A DNA stretch of 32,829 bases, taken from Rhodoferax sp. (GTDB lineage: Bacteria > Pseudomonadota > Gammaproteobacteria > Burkholderiales > Burkholderiaceae_C). The translations under genes were made by a program, and so were the position numbers. Below, one piece after another: positions 8,339 through 16,551 of this stretch. The notes under the pieces are model-generated. The model had not been told where the DNA came from and did no database searches. It was given only the letters and a program-made list of their open reading frames with translations. The stretch's first letter is position 1. Every line of letters starts with the position of its first letter. The stretch spans positions 1-32,829 of the forward strand of contig NZ_JAQTWM010000036.1 in assembly GCF_028689305.1 (NCBI RefSeq). The letters are read 5' to 3'.

Positions 8339-9203
8339 ATGCCACGGCGTAACTGGCAGCAATACCGACAAACACCGTGAAACCCAACCAGTGGTTCTGG
8401 CTAAACGCCCTGAAACACCCTTCACGGCTACGCTCACGGATCAGGGTGAAATGCCACACCACCTGCCCGAGAGCAACCACAATTGCTATATAAAACAGAG
8501 CGCCAAAGGCATATTTCTTAAGGGCTATAGCCCAAATTCCTATAGAAATCAGGTAGAAACACAGAATCACGGGCACATCCAGCCGCCCCAGTGTGATCGC
8601 GGAGGTCCTGATCCCGATCTTCAAGTCATCATCCCGGTCCACCATGGCGTACTCGGTGTCGTAGGCCAGCACCCAAAAGAGGTTGCCCAGCATCAACACC
8701 CAGGCCAGCGCCGGCATCTGCGCGCTGGCAGCGGCAAACGCCATCGGAATCCCCATGCCGAAGGCCAGCCCCAGCACCGCCTGCGGCATCGAGACAAAAC
8801 GCTTGGCAAATGGATAAACCAGCGTCAGGACCAGCGCGGCAAACGACATGCTGATCGTCAACGGGTTGGTCGTCAACACCAGTGCAAACGCCAGCAGCGC
8901 CAGCACCGCTGCAACAGCCAACGCCTCCTTGGCGGACACTTTGCCGGTGGTGACCGGGCGTTGTGCCGTGCGCTTGACATGCAGGTCAAACTTGCGGTCC
9001 GCCACATCGTTGACACAGCAGCCCGCACTACGCATCAGAATGGTGCCCAGCACAAACACCCCCAGCAGGTGCCAGCCCGGAAAACCACCCGCTGCGACCC
9101 ACAGCGCCCCCAAGGTGGGCCACAACAGCACCAACCAACCCGCGGGACGGTTCCAGCGAATCAGGTCCAGATACAAACGTGCCTTGGTTTGCCAGAACGT
9201 CAT
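8337..9203 (-). CDS. ubiA: 4-hydroxybenzoate octaprenyltransferase
   Basis: Integral membrane enzyme that attaches the polyprenyl tail to 4-hydroxybenzoate in ubiquinone synthesis. Both Asp-rich motifs binding Mg-diphosphate are visible: NDVADRKFD (residues 65-73) and [12 protein letters not shown] (182-193). Around eight hydrophobic segments are present. The ATG at 9203 (MTFWQTK) is chosen over an upstream in-frame ATG because GTGAGGGTGAAGG precedes it; this gives 288 residues, the family length. It lies 10 bases after the peroxidase gene and may be its co-transcribed partner. A stretch around 8485-8540 is unusually AT-rich, with three ATA codons in 19. Confidence 0.95.
   Translation of the reverse strand: MTFWQTKARLYLDLIRWNRPAGWLVLLWPTLGALWVAAGGFPGWHLLGVFVLGTILMRSAGCCVNDVADRKFDLHVKRTAQRPVTTGKVSAKEALAVAAVLALLAFALVLTTNPLTISMSFAALVLTLVYPFAKRFVSMPQAVLGLAFGMGIPMAFAAASAQMPALAWVLMLGNLFWVLAYDTEYAMVDRDDDLKIGIRTSAITLGRLDVPVILCFYLISIGIWAIALKKYAFGALFYIAIVVALGQVVWHFTLIRERSREGCFRAFSQNHWLGFTVFVGIAASYAVA
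8485..8538 (+). repeat. possible decayed copy of the interspersed repeat inside ubiA
   Basis: The + strand here reads GCTATATAAA, then GAGC, a gap of about 20 bases, and GGGCTATAGCCCAAATT. This has the same order and spacing as the three repeats at 23.25, 28.70 and 32.57 kb (GCTAT arm, AGC arm, 18-19 bases, GGGCTAG, GCC, A/T run). The segment is AT-rich within GC-rich ubiA and uses three ATA codons. The frame is intact, so this may be chance. Confidence 0.3.
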
Positions 9204-9213
9204 GCCTTCACCC

Positions 9214-10122
9214 TCACAGCCCCAATTGACGCAGGTCCAGGCGGCCACCCCGCATCGGTGGACACCAGAAATGCGCCCCTGTCAGCGGCCGGGACACGGC
9301 AAACAGACCATCCACCACACCATCCTCCAGACCCGCCATGCGTCGCATTTGTGCTTCAAAAGCGTCAAAAGAACGACCAAACGCCACAAACATCAGACCC
9401 GCCTGCAACCCGGCGGCCCACGGCATCGAGCGGCGCAGGGCAAAAGCCTCGGGCACAAAACTCTCCTGCGCCGTGCGTTTCACATGGGCTGACGCAGGCG
9501 CGTCGTCCAGTTCTTCGTTGTCATTGCGGCGCCGGCCTATCATGTGATCCTGCGCCTGCGGGCTCATGGCGTCAAACGCGTCCAGGTCATGCAGCCACTG
9601 CTGCACCACCATGAAACTGCTGCCATCCAGACCGGGGCCGGCACCTTGCAACAGCGCAGCGTCACGAGCCGCGTCATCCACCGGGTTTTCCAGGCCATCC
9701 TCAAAACCCGTCATGTCACGACCATGCCCCTCAGGACCGCGCCCGTAACGGAACGCGTCCACCACCTGCACCAGCCGTAAGCCCGGCGCCAGCGCCTGCT
9801 GCAACTGCCGCGACAGGAGCCACAACTCACCGGGGTCATCACCGCGCAGCCAGCAGCACAGCGCCACAGGTGTGGCCGGCACCGACACACCAGGGCCGCA
9901 CAAGGCCTGAAACCCGCGCAAGCCCGGCACCTGCGCACCCAGCAACTGCGCCAGCTCCACCCCCATACCGACCAGCACCTGCGTCCCGTCCACCAGGCTG
10001 GCCAGTCGGTTCAGGCTAGCGCGAACCGCGTCCACTTGCTGAGTGACCAGCACAAAAAACGCATACCGCCCGGCCCTGGGGACCTCATCCAACACCGCTT
10101 TTTGACAATCCGACATACACAC
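9214..10122 (-). CDS. Dyp-type haem peroxidase (YfeX-like)
   Basis: A dye-decolourising-type peroxidase of 302 residues (300 if the next ATG, 6 bases on, is used), close to the short cytoplasmic YfeX/DypB group. Key residues are visible: the GxxDG motif GFEDGLENP (residues 139-147, with distal Asp142), a candidate proximal haem ligand His213 in SAHVKRTAQ, and an Arg at 230-231 in ALRRSMPW. There is no Tat or Sec signal, so it should be cytoplasmic or encapsulated. It lies about 20 bases after oxyR on the same strand, which suggests peroxide-responsive co-expression. The physiological substrate is unknown. Confidence 0.88.
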   Translation of the reverse strand: MCMSDCQKAVLDEVPRAGRYAFFVLVTQQVDAVRASLNRLASLVDGTQVLVGMGVELAQLLGAQVPGLRGFQALCGPGVSVPATPVALCCWLRGDDPGELWLLSRQLQQALAPGLRLVQVVDAFRYGRGPEGHGRDMTGFEDGLENPVDDAARDAALLQGAGPGLDGSSFMVVQQWLHDLDAFDAMSPQAQDHMIGRRRNDNEELDDAPASAHVKRTAQESFVPEAFALRRSMPWAAGLQAGLMFVAFGRSFDAFEAQMRRMAGLEDGVVDGLFAVSRPLTGAHFWCPPMRGGRLDLRQLGL

Positions 10123-10142
10123 CTCTTGCAGATTCTTTCCAT

Positions 10143-11096
10143 TCAGGACAGGCGCCGCACACCAGGCAGCTCGCAGGCATAAATGGCGTTACGTAGCGCG
10201 GCAATCGCTTCATAGCGGGTGAAGCTGCGTCGCCAGACCAAGACCACCCGGCGTGTCGGTGGATCACCGGCAAAGGGCAGGTACTTGATGTACGGCTCTT
10301 CGTGGCGTTTGGCGCGTGGCTTGGCTGCCAGCGCCTCCTTGGGCACACTCAGGCGTGGCACCAGCGTCACCCCCATGCCGGCGGCCACCATGTGCTTGAT
10401 GGTTTCCAGCGACGACCCCTCAAAGCTCTTGCGAATGCCTTCGGCATTGCTGGAAAAACGGGCGAATTCCGGGCACACCTCCAGCACATGGTCACGAAAG
10501 CAATGCCCACTGCCCAGCAACAACATGGTTTCGGTCTTGAGCTGATCACTGGTCACCTCGGTCTGACTGGCCAGCGGGTGGTTGGTGGGCACCGCTGCCA
10601 TGAACGGTTCGTCATACAGGGGAGCCACCGCCAGTCCGGCATCCGGAAACGGTTCGGCCAGGATGGCGCAGTCAATTTCACCCGTGCGCAGCATGTCCAG
10701 CAGCTTGACCGTGAAATTCTCCTGCAGCATCAGCGGCATCTCGGGCGTGTGCCGGATCATCTGGCGCACCAGGTCCGGCAGCAGATAGGGCCCGATGGTG
10801 TAGATCACCCCCAGTGCCAGCGAGCCCGCCAGCGGGTTCTTGCCGCGTTTGGCGATCTCCTTGATGGCCGCAGCCTGTTCCAGCACACTTTGCGCCTGGC
10901 GCACGATGTCTTCACCCAGCGGGGTCACCGACACCTCGTTGGCACTGCGCTCAAACAGCTTCACGTCCAGCTCCTCTTCGAGCTTTTTGACAGCCACGGA
11001 CAGCGTCGGCTGCGACACATAACACGCCTCGGCGGCCTTGCCAAAATGCCGCTCACGCGCCACCGCCACGATGTATTTGAGTTCAGTCAGGGTCAT
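10143..11096 (-). CDS. oxyR: LysR-type peroxide sensor OxyR
   Basis: A 317-residue LysR-family regulator. The N-terminal winged helix-turn-helix (about residues 2-60: HFGKAAEACYVSQPTLSVAVKKLEEEL) is followed by the effector domain. The peroxide-reactive pair is present in GSGHCFRDHVLEVC as Cys199 and Cys208, the same numbering as in E. coli OxyR, which is why I name it OxyR rather than a generic LysR protein. It would activate antioxidant genes on disulfide formation. The Dyp peroxidase follows it directly. Upstream on the same strand are a DUF2007-type gene and recG, a neighbourhood common in Burkholderiales. Confidence 0.95.
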   Translation of the reverse strand: MTLTELKYIVAVARERHFGKAAEACYVSQPTLSVAVKKLEEELDVKLFERSANEVSVTPLGEDIVRQAQSVLEQAAAIKEIAKRGKNPLAGSLALGVIYTIGPYLLPDLVRQMIRHTPEMPLMLQENFTVKLLDMLRTGEIDCAILAEPFPDAGLAVAPLYDEPFMAAVPTNHPLASQTEVTSDQLKTETMLLLGSGHCFRDHVLEVCPEFARFSSNAEGIRKSFEGSSLETIKHMVAAGMGVTLVPRLSVPKEALAAKPRAKRHEEPYIKYLPFAGDPPTRRVVLVWRRSFTRYEAIAALRNAIYACELPGVRRLS

Positions 11097-11138
11097 GTCC
11101 GTATTGTCATATCAGAATCGGCGCCAAGCGCAAACCCT

Positions 11139-11456
11139 TCAGCGCGGCATCCAGGCGCCGCAACGCCAGCACTGCTCGAAACCACCCTCCACCAGCTCGC
11201 CACAGGTGCAATACCAGCGATGCTGCGGTGTGTTTCCCAGGTCTGCCAGCCATTGCTGCGCCCGTGCCAGCTGGTTGGCGTGGTGGATCCAGACTTCCGG
11301 CAGACATTGGTCGGGTGGCAGCTCCCCCGCCGCACTGCCAAGATATTGGCGCTGGACACTGGCCTCGATCCCGTCCTGGCGCAGCAGGTCGGCCCACAGG
11401 GTGGCGATGGCGAGGTTGGGGGCCTGGGCAAGACGTTGCATCATGACCACCGACAC
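11139..11456 (-). CDS. DUF2007-type protein with C-terminal zinc-ribbon-like cysteines
   Basis: A 105-residue protein of unknown function. The N-terminal two thirds (about residues 8-70) look like the small DUF2007 fold: LAIATLWADLLRQDGIEA, then PEVWIHHANQLARAQQWL. The last 25 residues contain WYCTCGELVEGGFEQCWRCG, two CxC/CxxC pairs that could hold a zinc ion. It begins 3 bases after the recG stop and is probably translated from the same mRNA. The ATG at 11456 is the first; the Met-Met six codons in is an alternative start. Family assignment is from overall pattern only. Confidence 0.7.
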   Translation of the reverse strand: MSVVMMQRLAQAPNLAIATLWADLLRQDGIEASVQRQYLGSAAGELPPDQCLPEVWIHHANQLARAQQWLADLGNTPQHRWYCTCGELVEGGFEQCWRCGAWMPR

Positions 11457-11459
11457 ACC

Positions 11460-13544
11460 TCAGGCCTTCAAAAACTCGGCCTTGCCGCCGAGCCAACGCT
11501 GCACATGTTGTGCCGCCAGCACCGGATGCTGGTCCAGCATCACTGGCGCCAGTTCACGCGCCCAGGTCAGCAGCTCGGCATCTTCGACCACATCGGCAAA
11601 ACGCAGCAGCGCCGCACCCGACTGGCGCGCCCCCATGAACTCGCCCGGGCCACGAATCTCCAGGTCGCGCCGGGCGATCTCGAAGCCATCGTTGCTCTCG
11701 GCCATGGCGCGCAGCCGTTCCCGCGCTGTTTCGCCCAGTCGCGGCGCGTCGCCGGTGGAATACAACAGCACGCAGGCCGAGGCCGCCGCGCCGCGTCCGA
11801 CCCGGCCGCGCAACTGGTGCAACTGCGAGAGACCGAACCGCTCGGCGTGTTCGATCACCATCAGGCTGGCATTGGGCACATCCACCCCGACCTCAATCAC
11901 CGTGGTACTCACCAGCACCCCCATCTGGCCAGCGGTGAACTGGCTCATCATGGCCTTTTTCTCAGCCGTCGGCAGGCGTGAATGCAGCAGGCCCACCAGC
12001 ACCCCGGGCAAGGCCGCGCTGAGCTGGGCATGGGTTTCGGTGGCATTACGCAAGTCCAGTGCCTCACTTTCTTCAATCAGCGGGCAGACCCAGTAAATCT
12101 GCCGGCCCTGGGCAATCTGCGCGCTGATGCGTTCGATCACCTCGTCGCGGCGGGCCTCGTGCACCACCCGGGTGATGATCGGCGTGCGCCCCGGCGGCAA
12201 TTCGTCGAGTGTGGAGACATCCAGGTCGGCGTAATAACTCATGGCCAGCGTTCGCGGGATCGGGGTGGCGCTCATCATCAGAAGATGCGGCTCCAGCGCC
12301 AGGGCGTCCACCACCAGCTTGCCGCGCAGGGCCAGCCGCTGCGCCACACCAAAACGATGCTGCTCGTCGATGATGGCCAGCGCCAGGTTCTTGAACTGCA
12401 CCTTGTCGGTGATGATGGCGTGGGTGCCCACCACCAGTTGCGCCTGGCCGCTGGCAATCAACGCCAGCATGTCGCGCCGCTCCTTGGTTTTCTGGCTGCC
12501 GGTGAGCCAGGCCACCGTGATGCCCAGCGGCTGCAGCCAGCTCACCAGCTTGGCAAAGTGCTGGGTAGCCAGAATTTCGGTCGGAGCCATCAGCGCGCAC
12601 TGCCAGCCCGCGTCGATGCAGACCGCCGCCGCCAGCGCCGCCACCACCGTCTTGCCAGAACCCACGTCACCCTGCAACAGCCGGTGCATCGGCACAGGGC
12701 GATGCAGATCATGCGTGATTTCTTCACAGACCCGGCGCTGCGCCGCCGTCAGCTGGAACGGCAACGCCGCCAACAGACGCGCCAGCAAGCCTGCGCTGGC
12801 AGGCGCAGCCCCCTGGACGGGCAACAGCGCAGGCGCCCGAAAACCGGCACGCTCACGCTTGGCCTGCAATTGTGAGAGCTGTTGCGCCAGCAACTCTTCC
12901 GCTTTCAGACGCTGCCAGGCCGGGTGGCTGCGGTCCTCCAGCGCGGCAAGTGTCACATCCGGCGCCGGATGATGCAAAAACAATAGCGCCTCACGCAGAT
13001 TCCATCCGGGCTGGAGGCCAATTTTGCTTAAAAAATTCGCAGGGATCGTGTCATTCAACTCGGCCCGCGTCAGGGCACCCAACACCGCGCGACGCAGGTA
13101 GGGCTGGGGCAAACCGGCCACCGTGGGGTAGACCGGCGTCAGCGCCCGGGCCAGTTCACCACCGGCTGGTTTGAACACCGGGTGCATCATGGTCAGGCCG
13201 GCGAAGCCGCCCCGGACCTCACCGCGCACCCGGATCGCCTGGCCCACCGCCAGCGCCTTTTGCTGAGAGGGGTAAAAGGTGAAAAAACGCAGCAGACAAG
13301 TGCCGGTGCCATCATCCAGGGTCACCAGCAATTGACGGTGCCCGCCGAGCTTGACCTCGCTGTGCCGGACAATGCCTTCGACCTGCGCCACCTCACCCTC
13401 GCGCACGTCGCGCAGCTTGACCAGCCGGGTCTCGTCCTCGTAACGCAAGGGCAAGTGCAGCGCCAGATCAATGGCACGGTTCAGCCCGAGCTTGCGCAGC
13501 GCCTTCTGTGGGCCGCTCAAAGGTTTTTCTGGCACGGAGGTCAT
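11460..13544 (-). CDS. recG: ATP-dependent DNA helicase RecG
   Basis: Superfamily 2 helicase that regresses stalled replication forks and branch-migrates recombination intermediates. An N-terminal OB-fold wedge domain (about residues 40-150) precedes the motor: Walker A GDVGSGKT, the DEQH box in IIDEQHRFG, motif III MMSATPIPRTLA, and motif VI QLRGRVGRG. The ATG at 13544 (MTSVPEKPLSGPQ) gives 694 residues, matching RecG; an open frame 18 codons longer lacks conservation. The gene is divergent from the algF-like gene and starts an apparent recG-DUF2007-oxyR-peroxidase-ubiA series. Confidence 0.97.
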   Translation of the reverse strand: MTSVPEKPLSGPQKALRKLGLNRAIDLALHLPLRYEDETRLVKLRDVREGEVAQVEGIVRHSEVKLGGHRQLLVTLDDGTGTCLLRFFTFYPSQQKALAVGQAIRVRGEVRGGFAGLTMMHPVFKPAGGELARALTPVYPTVAGLPQPYLRRAVLGALTRAELNDTIPANFLSKIGLQPGWNLREALLFLHHPAPDVTLAALEDRSHPAWQRLKAEELLAQQLSQLQAKRERAGFRAPALLPVQGAAPASAGLLARLLAALPFQLTAAQRRVCEEITHDLHRPVPMHRLLQGDVGSGKTVVAALAAAVCIDAGWQCALMAPTEILATQHFAKLVSWLQPLGITVAWLTGSQKTKERRDMLALIASGQAQLVVGTHAIITDKVQFKNLALAIIDEQHRFGVAQRLALRGKLVVDALALEPHLLMMSATPIPRTLAMSYYADLDVSTLDELPPGRTPIITRVVHEARRDEVIERISAQIAQGRQIYWVCPLIEESEALDLRNATETHAQLSAALPGVLVGLLHSRLPTAEKKAMMSQFTAGQMGVLVSTTVIEVGVDVPNASLMVIEHAERFGLSQLHQLRGRVGRGAAASACVLLYSTGDAPRLGETARERLRAMAESNDGFEIARRDLEIRGPGEFMGARQSGAALLRFADVVEDAELLTWARELAPVMLDQHPVLAAQHVQRWLGGKAEFLKA

Positions 13545-13572
13545 CCATCCATTTTGCCCGCCAGCCGTCAAG

Positions 13573-13601
13573 GCGACAAACGGGCACATTCCACGCATAA
13601 T
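13573..13601 (+). promoter_or_regulatory. candidate promoter of the acetylation module
   Basis: GCGACA (13573-13578) and CATAAT (13596-13601) are separated by 17 bases, in the 147-base gap between recG and the algF-like gene. The -10 is good and the -35 matches four of six positions. Transcription would start about 80 bases before the ATG at 13692. Confidence 0.35.
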
Positions 13602-13691
13602 TACACACAGTCACATTGGCACAGGTGTGGGCGGGCTTGGCGCCGGCCACCAGGCGGTGTGGCGACCATCTTTCACAAAAGGGTTGACTGG

Positions 13692-14405
13692 ATGATCATG
13701 TTCCATCGAAGATTTTTGCACCGCTGCCTGCTCGCCGGTTCGGCGGCGGGACTCAGCTTGTCGCTTCACGCCCAACCGGCTGGCTTGCTGTACGACCCCG
13801 AGCCGCCAGCGGACTCGGCTTACGTTCGGGTCCTGGTGGCCGGCAACGCTGAAAAAGTGGCCCTCACCGTCGACGGCAAAGTGCGCGTGGCGTCACTGCC
13901 CGCCAACCAGGTCAGTGACTACATGGTGCTGACCGCTGGCAAACACGTGCTGGGCCTGCAGATGGCCGGCAAAACCAAGGAAACGGGCACCATGACACTG
14001 GATGTCGTGCCTGGCCGGGCCACGACACTGGGTTTTTCTGCGGCACAACTCAGCGCTGCGCCAGCCGTGTTTGAAGACAAGACCGGTGCTAACAAGCTCA
14101 AAGCCATGCTGGCGGTCTATCCACTGGTGAAAACCCCAGCCTCCATGGACATCCTGACTGCCGACGGGACCACCAAGGTTTTCTCCAATGTCAGCTATGG
14201 CGCCATCCATGCACTGCCGGTGAATCCGATCACGGTGGACGTGATCGCCGTCAAGGCGGGTGACAAGTCTGCGCTGGCACGCGCATCTCTCGACATGAAG
14301 CAAAGTTCCTCGTACAGCGTTTTTCTGCTGCCTGACCATGGCGGGAAAATCATGATGAAAGTGTTTCAGAACAAAACGGAACGATACACAGGCAAATCAT
14401 TTTGA
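13692..14405 (+). CDS. algF: AlgF-like periplasmic polysaccharide O-acetylation protein
   Basis: A 237-residue exported protein. Residues 1-30 form a signal peptide (RRFLHRCLLAGSAAGLSLSLHA then Q). The mature start GLLYDPEPPADSAYVRVLVA resembles the AlgF start (LYxxxPPxxSAFVRVLNA), and a second beta-sandwich half ends with SSYSVFLLPDHGGK, as in AlgF. AlgF is an adaptor for acetyl transfer onto alginate in the Pseudomonas periplasm. AAAGGG lies 9-14 bases before the ATG. It is followed by two AlgJ/AlgX-like genes with near-overlap, so the three should be one operon. No algI is adjacent. The polymer acetylated need not be alginate. Confidence 0.78.
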   Translation: MIMFHRRFLHRCLLAGSAAGLSLSLHAQPAGLLYDPEPPADSAYVRVLVAGNAEKVALTVDGKVRVASLPANQVSDYMVLTAGKHVLGLQMAGKTKETGTMTLDVVPGRATTLGFSAAQLSAAPAVFEDKTGANKLKAMLAVYPLVKTPASMDILTADGTTKVFSNVSYGAIHALPVNPITVDVIAVKAGDKSALARASLDMKQSSSYSVFLLPDHGGKIMMKVFQNKTERYTGKSF

Positions 14406-14419
14406 AGATATCAAACCCT

Positions 14420-15424
14420 ATGAAAACCAATTCCATCACCACCTTGGTCACAAAAGCCGTACTGGCCAGCACCCTGATTTGTGCCAGCGCCTACTCCCTG
14501 GCCCAAACGTCTTCTGCGCTGATTGGCAAGGATGACTGGCTGTTCACCCGCTACGAGTTTGCGGACCCGGCCGACGCCCAGGACACCCAGGCCACCATTG
14601 ACTTGTTTGGCAAGGTCAACAAGCTGTTCGAGCGCAAGGGGATCGCCCTGGCGTTGGCCATTGTCCCGTCGAAGATCAGGATCAATGCGGAGCAACTGCC
14701 TGCCGACAAGCCGCTTGACAGCTACACCGCTGGCAAATATGAAACTGCCGTGAAATCGCTGACTGCGCTGGGGCTCAATGTGGTCAATTTGAATCAACCG
14801 TTTTTGAACAGCCAGCACAAAAACAGCGACACCTCGCTGTTTCTGCACCTCGATACCCATTGGTCACATACCGGCGCCTATTTGGCCGCGGAAACCATCA
14901 AAAATACCATCACCACCAACCCGACGCTGAAGGCCGCGCTGGCAGCCACGCCTGAAGAGAAATACACCCTGACCTGGGCGACCCGCAAGGTGGGTGTACG
15001 CACCCGGGATCTGGTCAAGCTGTTGCCCAAGGGCGCGCCCGCCTATCCGCCAGAGCAGGTCCTGCAATTCAAGGTTGAACGTGGCTCGGAATCCAAGGCC
15101 GCTTTATTGGGCAACGGCGAAGTCACGGCCATCACGGTCATTGGCAGCAGTTACACCAACCGCAATACCGGCTACCCCGACGCACTGCGATATTTCCTGC
15201 AGCGCAACCTGCTGGACATTTCCATCCCGGTAGACCAGGGTCCGTGGGTCGGCATGGAGGCCTACCTGCGTGATGACGCTTTCAAGACCAGCAAACCCAA
15301 GCTCATCATCTGGGAAATTCCGGAGCGTGAACTTCGCTCACCGCCCAACTACAAATACCGCGATGCCCGGTATGTGATTGACAACAATGAATGGCTGAAC
15401 CGAATCACCAGTCTGCTGCAATAA
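14420..15424 (+). CDS. AlgJ/AlgX-like SGNH acetyltransferase, copy 1
   Basis: A 334-residue exported SGNH-fold protein. A signal peptide (about residues 1-29, ending SLAQ) precedes the domain start GKDDWLFTRYEF, typical of AlgJ/AlgX. Candidate catalytic residues are Asp145 and His147 in LHLDTHWSHTG and Ser244 in VIGSSYTNRN. It ends soon after the SGNH domain and lacks the carbohydrate-binding module of AlgX, so it resembles AlgJ more. The ATG 15 bases after the algF-like stop is preferred; a TTG start overlapping that stop is possible. Such proteins carry acetyl groups to exopolysaccharide. It is paralogous to the next gene. Confidence 0.82.
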   Translation: MKTNSITTLVTKAVLASTLICASAYSLAQTSSALIGKDDWLFTRYEFADPADAQDTQATIDLFGKVNKLFERKGIALALAIVPSKIRINAEQLPADKPLDSYTAGKYETAVKSLTALGLNVVNLNQPFLNSQHKNSDTSLFLHLDTHWSHTGAYLAAETIKNTITTNPTLKAALAATPEEKYTLTWATRKVGVRTRDLVKLLPKGAPAYPPEQVLQFKVERGSESKAALLGNGEVTAITVIGSSYTNRNTGYPDALRYFLQRNLLDISIPVDQGPWVGMEAYLRDDAFKTSKPKLIIWEIPERELRSPPNYKYRDARYVIDNNEWLNRITSLLQ

Positions 15425-15479
15425 ACCAATGGAGATAGCGACACCATGCGTTTGACCAATGCATGGCGCCGCAGACATC

Positions 15480-16502
15480 ATGAACATGCGCTTTCGTCAC
15501 CTTGGTCTTGCGTGGGTCTGGCAGCTAGCCTTGTTGTCTGTGCTGGCCGGGTCAGTCGGCGCAGCCGAGCCGCCAGCTGGTTTTGTGGGCAAAAATGAAT
15601 GGCTGTTCTACCGGTATGAGTTTGCCGAACCCGAACATGCGACCGAAATCAAGAAATCGGTCCAGCTGATTCGCGATTTCAGCAAGGTGCTCGGCGAACA
15701 CGGAACCCAACTGGTCGTGGCCATGGTGCCGCTGAAGATCCGGGTGTATGCCGAGCATTTGCCGGATGACGTCAAATTGAACGACACCACCCTGAATCAG
15801 TACGCCAACACGCTGGATTTGTTCAGATCCAATGGTGTTTTCACGGTCGACCTCAACACCGCTTTTTTAAACAGCCCCAAGCGAAACAGCGATACCCCGC
15901 TGTTCTTCAGGCTGGATACCCACTGGACGCCATCCGGCGCCATGGTGGCGGCTGAAACCATCAAAGCCGGGTTGTACGCCAATCCAGCGACCAAAGCCGC
16001 CGCGGAAGCCATGCCGGAAGTCGCCTATAACATCAAGGTGGCGCCGCGCAAGCGGGCCTCCAGAGGTCGCGACCTGATCACGGTGCTGCCACCGAATTCG
16101 CCCGTGTTTGCGCCTGAAATGGTGGCGCAGGTCAATGTGATTCCCGTACAGGCCGGCACGACGCCGCTAGTCGGTGATGTTCCCATTCCGGAATTCGCAG
16201 TGGTGGGCAGCAGTTATTCGCGCGACTGGACCGGATTTGTAGACGCCATGCGCTACGTCTTCCAGCGGGACATGGTCAGCTTCGCCGTCGGCGCGGACCA
16301 GGGTTCCTGGGTCGGCATGGAAACCTATCTGCGCGAAGATACCTACAAACAAAAACACCCCAAAATCCTGATTTGGGAAATGCCCGAACGCGACATGCGG
16401 GCGCCGCCCGACTACAAATTTCGTGAAAGCAGGTACATCAGCAGCAATGCCGCCTGGCTGACACGGGTGTCTGGCCTGGTCAAGGCAGAGACTGGCCACT
16501 GA
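15480..16502 (+). CDS. AlgJ/AlgX-like SGNH acetyltransferase, copy 2
   Basis: A 340-residue paralogue of the preceding gene, with the same layout: signal peptide to about residue 29 (ending GAAE), [15 protein letters not shown], Asp146 and His148 in [10 protein letters not shown], Ser245 in [10 protein letters not shown], and the shared tail [18 protein letters not shown]. Both paralogues keep all three candidate catalytic residues. Three in-frame ATGs are close (15459, 15480, 15486); 15480 fits the signal peptide best, but the choice is uncertain because GGAG at 15431 points to an ATG at 15446 in another, blocked frame. It is the last gene of the module, ending 49 bases before queA. Confidence 0.8.
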   Translation: MNMRFRHLGLAWVWQLALLSVLAGSVGAAEPPAGFVGKNEWLFYRYEFAEPEHATEIKKSVQLIRDFSKVLGEHGTQLVVAMVPLKIRVYAEHLPDDVKLNDTTLNQYANTLDLFRSNGVFTVDLNTAFLNSPKRNSDTPLFFRLDTHWTPSGAMVAAETIKAGLYANPATKAAAEAMPEVAYNIKVAPRKRASRGRDLITVLPPNSPVFAPEMVAQVNVIPVQAGTTPLVGDVPIPEFAVVGSSYSRDWTGFVDAMRYVFQRDMVSFAVGADQGSWVGMETYLREDTYKQKHPKILIWEMPERDMRAPPDYKFRESRYISSNAAWLTRVSGLVKAETGH

Positions 16503-16526
16503 TTTTTTTGTCTGGTTCGCCAAAGC

Positions 16527-16546
16527 GGGGGATCAGCCTTTCCCCC
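16527..16546 (+). promoter_or_regulatory. hairpin immediately before queA
   Basis: GGGGGA (16527-16532) and TCCCCC (16541-16546) form a 6-bp GC-rich stem with an 8-base loop, ending 5 bases before the queA ATG. It would sit where a ribosome binds and contains no free Shine-Dalgarno sequence. It could modulate queA translation, or be a weak terminator of the upstream module without a T tract. Confidence 0.3.
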
Positions 16547-16551
16547 ACACC

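Noticed and set aside
10302..11981. A 559-codon open frame antisense to oxyR, the DUF2007-type gene and the recG 3' part.
   Set aside because: It crosses three well-supported genes and shows the His/Gln/Arg-rich composition typical of antisense shadows in GC-rich DNA.
14402..14420. TTG at 14402 as the start of the first AlgJ-like gene, overlapping the algF-like stop.
   Set aside because: The ATG six codons later starts directly at the signal peptide. The TTG start remains possible and would indicate coupling, but there is no stronger ribosome-binding site for it.
15446..15600. Start ATG at 15446 with GGAG ahead, suggesting a frameshift at the start of the second AlgJ-like gene.
   Set aside because: The frame from 15446 closes at about 15600 without a signal peptide, while the other frame gives a normal signal peptide and domain start, so no frameshift is needed.
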